Assembly: GCA_023105745.1 (NCBI GenBank)
Contig: JALGQZ010000004.1
Coordinates: 37,338,437 to 37,402,436 of the forward strand
Direction of reading: 5' to 3'
Length of the DNA stretch: 64,000 bases
DNA from: Austropuccinia psidii
Lineage: Eukaryota > Basidiomycota > Pucciniomycetes > Pucciniales > Sphaerophragmiaceae
Shown here: piece by piece, positions 1-9,180 of the stretch
Position numbering within the stretch: position 1 is the first letter of the stretch
Layout: the number at the start of each line of letters is the position of its first letter
Program-made: the position numbers and the translations under genes
Notes under the pieces: generated by a model
Seen by the model: the letters and a program-made list of their open reading frames with translations, nothing else
The model's database searches: none
What the model was told of the DNA's origin: nothing

Positions 1-254
1 TGTCCATATCCTTATTAACCCTTCTCTTTCCATTCTGACAGGTTGTAACAGTAGACTTGGACTTGTTTGTGGTTGGCTCTTTTATTCTTACTCTTATTAT
101 TTGTTGCTTCTTTTCTTATATTTTTTTATTTAGTAATTCATCTCTTCACACTCTTCAGTGTACTGTTTTCTTACCATACCCTTTGAGCCCTCCATAAATA
201 AGTCCCAGCTTACTGATTGCCAGGCCCTCTTCACTTAGAAGAGCCCCTGTGACA
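1..254 (+). repeat. 5' LTR of G1 (3' part only)
   Basis: Aligns by eye with 8547-8800, the end of the solo LTR, and with the other LTRs of this family. Shared landmarks are the detached phrase gttggctctttt, the stretch gagccctccataa, the tract ccaggccctcttcact and the terminal cccctgtgaca. The U3 and most of R lie outside the window. Confidence 0.85.
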
Positions 255-271
255 TTAAATTAATTAACTCA
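255..271 (+). promoter_or_regulatory. Putative self-priming primer-binding site of G1
   Basis: One base after the LTR end lies TAAATTAATTAACT (256-269). It is not the complement of a tRNA 3' end (no TGG start). Its reverse complement AGTTAATTAATTTA occurs exactly at 8425-8438, inside an LTR of the same family, 42 bases after a TATA-like box. In G1's own 3' LTR the motif is present with mismatches at 20854-20866. Tf1-type elements prime reverse transcription by folding the first bases of their own mRNA onto the PBS; this arrangement fits that, by inference. Confidence 0.5.
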
Positions 272-968
272 TATTTGATTCTCTCTTTTCATTCATTTAA
301 CTTCATTTCTCTCATTCATCAATTATGACTCTTTAATGATCTTCTGATTTCTCATGATTATGATTTTTCTATCTTCAATTTTCATCTCATTCATTATATT
401 CATATGAAAATTAATTCTTTCACTTCTTAATCATTTCTGACCATCTCAATCTCATTCTAAATTCTATCTCAAAATCCATTTTCTCTTTTGTTTCTTTATT
501 CAGGTCTTATCAGGAGTCATTGATTGGCTAATTGATTGGTTGATTGATTGGAATTCATTTGGGGTATTGGTTCAGCTATTCAGGATTTTATTTGGATTGG
601 ACTGATTGAATTTTGAATTCCTCAAGATAACTGATTGATCCTCAGGAATTTATTATTTATTATTGATTGATTTTGATTCCTTAAGATATTGATTTGATTG
701 ATTAATTCCTCAAGACCTTGAATTGACCCTGAAGACATTGATTGATTGATTGATTGATTATTGATTTTTTTGAGATTATTAATATTGAATTTGAATTAAT
801 TGTTGATATTGGTTGAATTGATTGATTGATTGTTGATTGAAGTTGATTTCACCCTAATACTGTTGATTTATTCCTCAAGATCATCAAGATTCATTGACTA
901 TTGATTTGGCCCAGCTTTGATTCCTTATTCTAAAGTATCATCAAGTTTTTATTCTTAATTTCACAATA
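272..968 (+). other. G1 leader rich in TTGATTGA repeats
   Basis: About 700 bases without a gene between the PBS and gag. From about 520 it is dominated by short repeats of ttgattgattgg and tcctcaagac type. The same kind of leader precedes gag in G2 (18404-19200) and G3 (56344-57067), so it is a family trait and not random low complexity. It could be a packaging or translation leader; no function is shown. Confidence 0.6.
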
Positions 969-2305
969 ATGCCAGTTCAGCATAGCCCTCCAGCCAAGAA
1001 TACTAGATCCCAAAGAAATCCAGCTGTTCTCACTCGTACAGAAAGAGTTCCTCTTGACTGCACCCCATCAGTTCATCAACTGAGTGCAAATCTGAACAGA
1101 GGACCACCAATGGAAGGAGCAGCAACCTCCAGAAGAGGGGGAATAAAATACAGAAGATCAAGATCTTTCTCTGGCCTATTGGGTGGCTACCCTGGCATGT
1201 CTGAATGTGCAAGAGCAAGATTAGGGGAAGCTGAAGATGAAGAGGGGGAGTCTGAAGAAGCTGAAGTGGCAACTGCCTTGGCAGGTGTCCCTGAGGCTTT
1301 TGAAGCTGCAAATCTAGCCCATTCTAATCAACCTCTTGTCTCTCAAGCTTAACCAAACTTCCTCAAAATGATGGAGCAGATGACTCAATTCATGGGGAAC
1401 TCACTCAAGCAGTTTCTCCCAGGTACAATTCCAAAGACCAAGCATTTAAGACTCCATCAATTAGGGCACCTGATTCTTTTGATGGTACTCAAGCTCATAA
1501 ATTGAGAGGATTCATCCAATCATGTCAATTGATTTTCCATAATGATCCAGAAAATTTCTTCTCTGACAGGAAGAAAGCTCTGTACTAATTTTCTTTGCTC
1601 ATTGGTACAGCTGGAAAATGGCTTTACCCCTACCTCTCCAATACTTCCAATGAAGATCCTTCCTATCTCCTAAATAATTGGCAGCTATTTGAAACCCAAT
1701 TGTTCACTCTGTTTGGTGATCTCAATGAAGTCAGGAAAGCTGAACAAGAGTTGGATAATTTGAGGATGAAAAAAAGTGGTCATGTATCCTTGTACATTGC
1801 TGATTTCAGAAGTTTAATTTCAAGAATTGGAGATTGGGGAGAAAGAGCTTATATTCATGTTTATAGAAGAGGATTGGCATCAAGACTGTTGGACCAGTTG
1901 GCTTCCTACCCTGGTAATTCTGATACTCTTCAAGAACTTATGGACATTAACCTAGAGTTAGATACCAGATACCATGAGAGACAGAAAGAGAAGGGTAGTA
2001 ATCAAGAGAACAAGGCCCCTGTCATTGGATCCAACCCTTCAAGATCTCCTCAAGACTCATCTTCAAACAATCCTCACCATAAGAAGAATAAAAAGCGCAA
2101 GCAATTTCAAGCTTCAAGGGACAAGCCCCATTCTGCTCTCCTCAATAAGGAAAATAAATCAACTGGTTCTGAAAAGGAGAGGAGGATCAAAGAAGGGTTA
2201 TGTACTTATTGTGGTGGGAAGCACCCAATTGAAGAATGCTTCAAGAGACCTCAGAACAAGCCTGGGTCATCAAGGGGCTTCCCTAGCAAGCAGGGAAGAG
2301 CCTGA
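969..2305 (+). pseudogene. G1 gag (capsid/nucleocapsid), broken
   Basis: Structural protein that would build the virus-like particle and bind element RNA. The start MPVQHSPPAKNTRSQ matches G2's MPIQHSPPARRTRSQ, which fixes the start. The first frame stops at 1350-1352, where G2 reads on; after a frameshift and another stop near 1585 the capsid-like part continues at 1595-2305. A zinc knuckle lies at 2201-2239 with the spacing C-x2-C-x3-H-x4-C (CTYCGGKHPIEEC), one residue shorter than the usual CCHC knuckle. A basic, Ser/Lys-rich linker precedes it. Not functional as read. Confidence 0.85.
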
Positions 2306-2319
2306 GTGGGAATAATGAT

Positions 2320-2898
2320 GTGCTCAATGGTTCTCACTTATTTCCTTCAAGAGCACAATTGTGCACTCTGAATACTAGTGTCGAGAAATCTTCAAAGTTT
2401 CTTATTTTTTCTTCTATCTCTGATATTTTTTATAGTATTCTCTTTGATTCTGGTGCTACAAACTCCTTTATTGCAAAGAATTTTGTCCTCAAGAACTCAT
2501 TGACTATGTCAGAGCTCCCTGAAAAGATTCCTCTTTTCATTCTGGATTCAAATTAATCCCCTGCCTTGTTGATCACCCATTATACCAAGTGGGTAGCTGA
2601 CTTGCCTTCATTCCCAAGCTTTGAATGGGACTTTTTTATCATAGATTCACCCAAAGGAGAAGACCTGATATTGGGCTATGATTTCCTCTACCATTTTAAT
2701 CCCATTATTGATTGGAAAAATTGGTTTATCACCTATGATTCCAGTCATAAGGATTCTAGAGGTATTAAATCTTCTGCTAGTAATGCCTTGGCCACTGCTG
2801 TCAACAGTGTTGCTGTGGTTGGTGAACTTAAGACACCTTCCCTTCCTTCTTCTGTCTATATCCCTTCCATCATGCCATCTCAGTCATCACTTAAATAA
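2320..2898 (+). pseudogene. G1 aspartic protease, one internal stop
   Basis: Retropepsin-like protease that would cleave the polyprotein. The active-site triad is present as DSGATNSF near 2446. The second conserved block DLILGYDFLYHFNP follows near 2665-2700, matching DLILGFDFLNHFD in G2. A stop at 2554-2556 splits the domain; G2 has an open frame at this place. The linker to RT is proline- and serine-rich and carries further stops at 2898 and just after it. Confidence 0.8.
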
Positions 2899-2976
2899 AG
2901 AGATGAGGTCTTCAAATAGATAAAAGATGTTTGAGAAGATGTTGCTATATCTTCACTTCATCTCTTTCCTGGGGAT

Positions 2977-4613
2977 ATGGACCTTCCTCCCTTATCTTTT
3001 CATGCCTCCCTGGAGGAGCAGTGGAATGAGGAGGAAGAGGCAGAAGAGATTGAAACTGTGTTGAAGGTAGTACCTCCTGCTTATCAACAATATTTGGATG
3101 TATTCTGCAAGGTGAAAGCAGAGAAACTCCCTCCACAATGCGCCTTTGATCACCATATCAAATTGGAGGGTCTTCTAACTCCAGTTAGTGTTATCTACTC
3201 ATTATCAAATAAAGAGTCAGAAACACTGTGGGCCTACATTTCAGAGAATGTAGAGAAAGGTTTCATTAGGCCAAGCTCCTCTTCAACAGGAGCACCCGTC
3301 CTTTTTGTTAAGAAAAAGGATGGAGGTCTTCGTTTGTGTGTTGACTACCGCAAACTCAATTTTGTCACTAGGCAGAACAGGTATCCTGTGCCTCCTATGA
3401 ACCAGCTTCTTACCGTATTCAATGGTTCCACTATATTCTCCAAAATAGATCTGTGTGGTGCATATAATCCCCCAAGAATCAAAGAGGGGGATGAGCACTT
3501 AACTGCCTTCAGAACCAAATATGGTAGTTATGAGTATTTGACCTGACGAATGCTCCAGCTTCTTTCCAGAATCTTGTGTATCATATATTTGCAGACTTCT
3601 TGGATATTTTTGTTGTAGTTTATTCAGATGATATTATGGTCTTTTACAGTTCTGAGGAGGAACATGTCAAACATGTGGCCTATGTCCTCCAAAGACTGAG
3701 GGACAATAATTTGTTTTCCAAAGCCTCCAAGTGTGTATTCCATGCCTCATGTGTGGAATATTTGGGCTATGTTGTTTCAAGTGATGGCCTCAAGATGGAT
3801 TCTTCAAATGTTCAGCAAATCCTCAATTGGCCTCAGCCCAAGAACATCAAAGCTCTTCAATCTTTGCTTGGATTTGCCAATTTTTATGATCATTTCATTA
3901 AAAATTATCCCAAAAGAATCACTGCTCTCACTACCCTTTTCAAGAAAGACTCTCCTTTTATCTTCAATGAGGAAGCTCTTAGTCAGTTTCAAATACTCAA
4001 AGAAGGGTTCACCACTGCTCCTATCATTTCTCATTTTAATCCTTCTCTACCAACTATTGCAGAGACCAATGCTTCTGATTATGCCTTGGGTTCTGTACTG
4101 ATTCAGGTGAATGACTCAGGAAAGCATCCCGTTGCATTTGATAGTTGCAACCTTGTCCCAGCTGATCTGAACTATGAAATTCATGACAAGGAGCTCCTTG
4201 GCATAATTTGGGCTTTCAAGCGCTGGCGAGCTTTTCTTCTTTATCTTTCCAATTCTTTTGAGGTGTTGACAGACCACTCTTCTCTTCAGTATTTTATGTC
4301 TTCCAAAGTTCTTACTCATTGTCAATCCCATTGGGCTGAATTTCTCTCTGAGTTTGATTTCACTATCACTTACTGCCCAGGAAGGCTGGCCACTTTACCA
4401 GATGCCTTGTCACGTTGGGACAACGTGTACCCAGAGAGGGGGGTGGACTTCATCAGCAAGAATCCTCAAAATTTTTTTCAAGTAATCAAGCAAGAGGGAA
4501 TTCAAGTGTCAAGATTTTTCTCAATCAAAGTGGAAATATTCTCAGATATAGTTTACAAGATTAGAAAGAAGTATGGCAAGACAAAGAATATAAAGAAATA
4601 CTCAAGCAACTAG
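2977..4613 (+). pseudogene. G1 reverse transcriptase and RNase H, frameshifted
   Basis: Polymerase that would copy element RNA. The fingers block [20 protein letters not shown], the first catalytic Asp in SKIDLCGAY and the YSDD box at 3621-3632 are present; Ser at the second position of the box is unusual. Near 3543 about 14 bases are missing relative to G2, which removes the MPFGL segment and shifts the frame. RNase H follows, with ETNASDYALG (one catalytic Asp changed to Asn), then YEIHDKELLGI and LTDHSSLQYF. The frame ends at 4611-4613. Chromovirus-type by similarity to G2. Confidence 0.85.
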
Positions 4614-5358
4614 CAAGAGGTGAATCAGTCACATATTATTCTCTTGAACCTCAAGCCAAGGTATTATTATTCAAAGATAGAGTAGTAATCCCAAGCAATG
4701 AAGAAATACAACTCAATATTCTTCAAAAGAGTCATGACTCACCATTGGCTGGCTATCCTGGCCAGGAGAAGACCCTCAGGATCATCAAGAGGGACTTTTA
4801 TTGGGCTGGCATGAATCAGTTCATTAATTAATATGTGCCCTCATGTAAGCAATGTTCAAGAAACAAGAACATTCATCATAAGCAGTTTGGATTACTCAAG
4901 CCTCTGAGAATTCCATCTGGTCCTTGGAACTCTTTATTAATGGACTTTATCACTCAATTGCCCTTGTCAAACAACTTTGATTCAATTCTAGTAGTTGTGG
5001 ACAGTTTCTCAAAGATGGCAATCTTCATTCCAGCTTATGGAACAATCACTGCTCTGGAATTAGCTCAAATCTCTATCAGCCATGTCTTTTCGAAACATGG
5101 CCTTCCAGTCAGTCTTGTCAGTAATAGAGGATCTTTATTCGTTTCATCATTCTGGACCAATTTATGTCTGCAGCTCAAGATATCAAGAGATATTTCACCT
5201 GCTTTCCATTCTGAAACAGATGGACAGACAGAGAGCATAAATCAGATTCTAGAAAAGTATCTTTGGATGTATGTCAGTTACCATCAAGATAACTGGAACA
5301 CCTGGCTCCCTCTGGCTGAATTTTCCTACAATGATACAGAACATTCATCAAAAATATA
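4614..5358 (+). pseudogene. G1 integrase zinc-binding and catalytic core, inactive
   Basis: Integrase would insert the cDNA. The N-terminal zinc module reads HDSPLAGYPG then CKQC: the second His of the family pattern (GHPG) is Tyr here. A stop at about 4830 precedes the core. Core residues: Asp in MDFITQLP (4943-4945), Asn instead of the second Asp in VSNRG (5122-5124), and Glu in TDGQTESIN (5231-5233). Loss of the second Asp alone should abolish catalysis. The frame ends at 5359. Confidence 0.85.
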
Positions 5359-5359
5359 A

Positions 5360-6006
5360 TCCCCTTTTTCATTATTTGTGGATGAAATCCCAGTTTTGAC
5401 TCAATCCATATTTCTCAAGACTCACCTGCTGGAAAGTTATCAACAAAACTCTAATCAGTACAGCAAGTTATCAAAGAGGAGTTAGAGTCAGAAATAAGGA
5501 GATTTGAGAAGTATGCAGATAGAAATAGGTCAATTCAACCTGATTTTCAACCTGGTGATAAGGTATGGCTAGCTTCAAAGAATATCAAGACTACAAGACC
5601 CACCAAGAAACTTTCAGAAAGATGGTTGGGACCCTTTGAAGTCATTAAGAAGATTGGAAGTAATGAATATCACCTCAAGCTTCCTGAACAATGGAAGTCA
5701 GTTCACCCTGTATTCCATGTGTCCTTACGAGAACCAGTCAAGCAGTCAATTATCCCAAATCGTGCTCAATTTCTTCCACCACCAGCTCTAGTGGAGGAGC
5801 AACAAGAATGGAAAGTGGCTCAGGTTCTGGACTCCAAACTCAAAAGAGGTAAATTATGATATGTTGTAGGGTGGAAAGGATTCAGTGAAGACCCAGAAAG
5901 AACAACTTGGGAGCCATCTTCCAGCCTTACCAGATCACCAGACCTTGTAATGGATTTCCATTCATTGTATCCAGACAAGCCTGGTCCAAATACCTTAAGA
6001 GTTTGA
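5360..6006 (+). pseudogene. G1 integrase C-terminal domain with chromodomain, two stops
   Basis: Read in one frame from about 5378 with stops near 5453 and at 5857-5859. The GPF/Y-like block LGPFEVIKKIGSNEYHLKLP and HPVFHVSL are followed by a chromodomain at about 5810-5990 (EWKVAQVLDSKLKRGKL, stop, YVVGWKGFSEDPERTTWEP). Chromodomains of this class direct insertion to marked chromatin. The end PDKPGPN is shared with G2 and G3. Confidence 0.85.
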
Positions 6007-6395
6007 TTTTTTATGGTTCTTGGTGGGGAGAAGAGGTTATGAAAGTAAGTTCCTCTCCTGGCATGCACCTTTAAGGGGGTATTCTACCCAAATGTTGTTG
6101 TAAGCATCACCTTGGCCACTTTGGAGAGCTTTTCAATTCTTTGGACAGATTCAGAAGACCTTGCAACATCAATACCCTTGAATTTGGACTTCTCAGCAAA
6201 ATATGGCAAAATTCCTTCTTTCTTTCCTGGGCTGTTGGATGGGGGATGGTCTTACTTCTGGAATCAAGGAAGGCCTGGTGTGGGAAGAGGTGGGTGAAGC
6301 AGGAGGAATGGAAGTAGAAATGGTGGAAAGAGTGGGTTGGAAGGTTCTGGGAGTACTGGGGATTATTTGGCTTTGAAATCTCTTGGAAGGAGGCT

Positions 6396-6643
6396 GGGAA
6401 GGAGTATTACAGAAGTTATGGTCAAATTCAGGCCAAATAAGGGTGAACAAAACATTCACCTCTCATATAACCTCTACAGTTTTAGTGTGAGATACCTAAA
6501 GTGGGGTCTTTTTGGAAAGAGAACAATCAGGGCTATCTGATGGTGTCATCCATTTCCTCATATCTCAACTATAGCAGAGGTTATGGGGAAAACAAGCCCA
6601 ATACATCTTTTTGCCTAAACGACGCATATGTACCACCAGCAGA
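6396..6643 (+). repeat. Internal fragment of a G4-type LTR inside the antisense gene
   Basis: About 248 bases match 21426-21645 in the solo LTR of G4 type (for example ggccaaataagggtgaac and gggctatctgatggtgtc). Both ends stop inside the LTR, with no LTR termini, so this is not a simple solo LTR. I could not find a convincing target duplication. Confidence 0.75.
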
Positions 6644-6867
6644 ATTAGGAACCACCTCAACTTCTTCACCATCCAACTCATCACTACCTTCAGCATCCAG
6701 ATCAGGTGGGGAATCGGCAATTTGTCTGATTCTCTTTACTATGCCTTCAGTGTTGGTCCTGGAAATTGGGACTTCTGAGCTGGAATATATGGGCCTACCA
6801 CCACCAACTGGACTGGGCCCTCCAACATTAGTCCACCTGGCCACATCCCTCTGCCTAGAACCAGTCA

Positions 6868-6917
6868 CTGAATCAAGATATAAGTATCCATTCAAGCAAG
6901 AAAAGTAATTCACTCAC
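6868..6917 (-). other. Predicted 50-nt intron in the antisense gene
   Basis: Donor GTGAGT at 6917 going down, acceptor TTCAG ending at 6868. Splicing is phase 1 and joins ...TSGYSA to LTGSRQRDVARW with no stop. Unspliced, the frame stops six bases into the intron. The acceptor four codons further on (TTCTAG) gives the wrong frame. Length and sites are normal for fungi. Confidence 0.6.
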
Positions 6918-7347
6918 AAGCAGAATACCCTGAAGTGCCATCAAGAGTTGGAGCCTCAGAAACTGGGAACTCTTTTCCAAAAGCCCCATATTTCTTACTC
7001 CATAAATACCTGGTGACATTTGAAGCTTTCTTCCCAGTACGGCAGCATGGCTTCTTCCCAATAAAGAAGTAGTGGAATTTTGAAAATCTGGGATTGTAAT
7101 GTTCAAAACACTCTTTTCGCATTGCTAAACATTCAGTAAAAGCAGGACCAAGAACTTGAACTGCCTGGTAACCGTCATAAATTTGGGTGGGATCAAAATG
7201 ACCAGAAGAAGCCATTGATGGTGAAGAAAATTGACTGAGAATGACAGAACCATGAAGGACAGATGGTGGATGAACAGAAGGGGAAGATTCAGTGAGTTCA
7301 GTCATTTTAGAACTCATGACTAAGGAGTATGCAAGCAGAAGATTCAA

Positions 7348-8093
7348 AAGTCAGATTAAAGCACTTCAAGTCTGAAGAAAATTCCCTCAAGGAAGTGGGG
7401 ACCATAACTCAATGATGGCCCCCCCTCAAAGTCCTCAAGGTGGTGATTATATGCCTCTTTTGGACTGAAATCACCACTCAGGACCTCCCCTGCAACTTTG
7501 GGGAGGTCAGAAGCTTTATGGTCCTGGACCCTTCTAATGGTCCCAGGCCATGGGCCATTTTAATGGTCCCATGTCACCCCTGAAGCCCCAGAAAATTTGG
7601 GCTCAGGGGTCTATTTTGGTCCTGGGGGCCTCCAATAGCCCCCAGGGCCCACGGACTGCATACCACAAGCCACAGACCACGGCCCATAGCCCACAGACCA
7701 TAGGACCCCAAAAACAGAAAAAGACCAAAAGGGCCAAAAACTTCCCTGAAGCCATAAAAGTCAAAAATCACCATAGACAGGGCCATGACCCAAAATCAAT
7801 GGTGGGACCAATTGGGCCCAAAACCATTTTTTGATGAATTTTCAGGGACAATAGGGACAATAATTCCCCTTTTGAAGACTTTGAAGGGATTTCAATCAAG
7901 GAAAGAATGTCTAAAAAAACAATTTGGCCCATTCACAATGTGGTATATGAACATATAATCATTGTCCATAAATTTTTGCGCAGAAGAGCTCTATGGAATT
8001 CATTTTGGGATACAACCCAAAGGCCATGCCTTGAAGGGAAGGAAAGGACTGAATCCAAACAAGAAGCAAATTCCAAATTTGAAAGCACTTACT
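7348..8093. other. Non-coding stretch in G1's 3' region, GGCC-rich
   Basis: No supported gene. From about 7430 to 7830 the DNA is much more GC-rich than its surroundings and packed with GGCC, gggcc and ccatgg words (for example 7540-7560 and 7640-7700). The same texture marks the U3 of other LTRs here (10500-10620, 48400-48900), so this may be a U3 remnant. The last 150 bases are ordinary AT-rich sequence up to the solo LTR. Confidence 0.4.
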
Positions 8094-8800
8094 TGTAACA
8101 ACCACTCACCAGGGGTAAGGGTATTCATCAATACACCCACTCAAACACCTCGAAACATGCATACAGCTTGGTAAATCAATACCGCCTGTCAATACCTGTA
8201 CAGGTTGGATTCACCCAATACAGTTTCAATACACCAGCATGAAACTGTATGATCACTCAAATAAACCACACCTCTTTTACAGGTTCTGTACAGCTGTACA
8301 GGACCTGTATTGGCCAGACTCGATTCAATAATTCAATCCTCTCATGAAAATTCTTCCTCTGGATCAGGGCTGGTGTTTCTCACATATACCAGCCCCTCTT
8401 TGTCCCCCCTGGGGACTTTTCCCCAGTTAATTAATTTAGTTTATTTATTATTTTATGGATATTCTTATCCTTATTTTGGGTATTATATTTATTTAATATG
8501 AAGTCAGTCTTTGCATTTCTCTCTTTGCCTGTACAGTATGAGTTGGGTGGCCATATCCTTATTAACCCTTCTCTTTTCATTCTGACAGGTTGAAACAGTG
8601 GACTTGGACTTGTTTGTGGTTGGCTCTTCTATTCTTTTATCCTTATTCTTTTGTTGCTGATTTCTTATATTCATTCTTTTATTAATTCATCTTTAAAACT
8701 CTTAAGTGTATCCTTTCTTACCATATATTTGAGCCCTCCATAAGTGAGTCCCAGTTTACTGAGTGCCAGGCCCTCTTCACTTTGAAAAGCCCCTGTGACA
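8094..8800 (+). repeat. Solo LTR of the G1 family with TSD ttact
   Basis: Starts TGTAACAACC and ends CCCCTGTGACA, 707 bases. It is flanked by ttact at 8089-8093 and ttact at 8801-8805, a perfect 5-bp duplication. The flanks read on across it and lead to G1's 3' end, so it inserted into G1 and lost its body by LTR-LTR recombination. This shows that 8094 is not G1's own 3' LTR. Confidence 0.85.
8383..8438 (+). promoter_or_regulatory. LTR core promoter: TATA-like box, hairpin, start motif
   Basis: CATATA at 8383-8388; then a perfect 7-bp stem with 4-base loop, CTGGGGACTTTTCCCCAG (8409-8426); then AGTTAATTAATTTA starting at 8425. The same three parts with 41-43 bases from box to motif occur at 49522-49573 and 30729-30780, and in G2's LTRs on the minus strand. 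I infer that the motif marks the RNA start. Confidence 0.55.
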
Positions 8801-9003
8801 TTACTCAAGTTAGAAGAAGGGGGAAGATATTTCCAATCAAGTAGAACAGTGAAGAAAGGAAGAGGGAATTTTCAGGATAATGGTCAAGAGGGAATTAATA
8901 TTAAAATTTTTTTTTGAAAAGAAGTGGGGGATATTGAGATGCCACTCAACAGTGGCAGGGTATTATGGTGTTCAGGAGCCCACCAGTGTCAAGAGAGTGA
9001 TAC
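8801..9003 (+). other. 3' end of G1's internal region with polypurine tract
   Basis: Starts with the second ttact copy and runs to the 3' LTR at 9004. It shares a block with the same place in G2 and G3: ggtgttcaggagcccacc here, ggtgctcaggagctcacc in G2 (10627-10670, minus strand). Purine runs gaaaagaagtggggga and caagagagtgatac precede the LTR. Confidence 0.65.
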
Positions 9004-9180
9004 TGTAACAACCACTAATCAGGGGTAAGGGTATTCATAGTTACACCCACTCAAACACTTCAAGGCAGCAAATCTACTGTGTGTATCAGAATTTGGTTTT
9101 GGAAATCTTCCTTTCTGAAACATGAATACAGTCTGGTTCATAAAGACAGCCTGTCAATACTTGTACAGGTTGGAATTACC
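9004..9180 (+). repeat. G1 3' LTR, first segment
   Basis: Begins TGTAACAACCACTAATCAGG, aligning with the solo LTR at 8094 but with about 45 extra bases. It stops at ggaattacc, where G2 begins (TGTCACAGGG). The sequence resumes at 20640 with ttcctcaacacagtttgg. Confidence 0.8.

Larger units (their letters stand above)
6190..7347 (-). pseudogene. Antisense spliced gene remnant of unknown function, likely retroelement-linked
   Basis: Exon 1 runs 7347 (or Met at 7317) to 6918 on the minus strand; removing a 50-base intron (6868-6917) joins it in frame to exon 2, which reads SRQRDVARWTNVGGP and DAEGSDELDGEEVEVV. At about 6643 the frame enters a fragment of a foreign LTR and stops at 6581. The frame's own continuation reappears at 6395-6193 as PSQPPSKRFQSQIIPSTP, rich in Pro and Ser. 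I recall proteins with this wording as abundant, unannotated open frames in Austropuccinia psidii; that is memory, not a search. A Cys/His-poor basic segment (GKKASNVTRYLWSKKYG) may bind nucleic acid, but I will not name a function. It lies antisense to G1 and is absent from G2 and G3. Confidence 0.6.

Noticed and set aside
520..860. TTGATTGATT tracts as telomeric or satellite repeat
   Set aside because: They are confined to element leaders and occur at the same place in G1, G2 and G3.
7550..7834. 94-codon plus-strand frame
   Set aside because: Sits in GGCC-rich low-complexity sequence with no recognisable domain; likely open by composition.
8094..8800. This LTR as the 3' LTR of G1
   Set aside because: It has its own perfect TSD (ttact), and G1's real 3' end with purine tract and LTR follows at 8806-9004.
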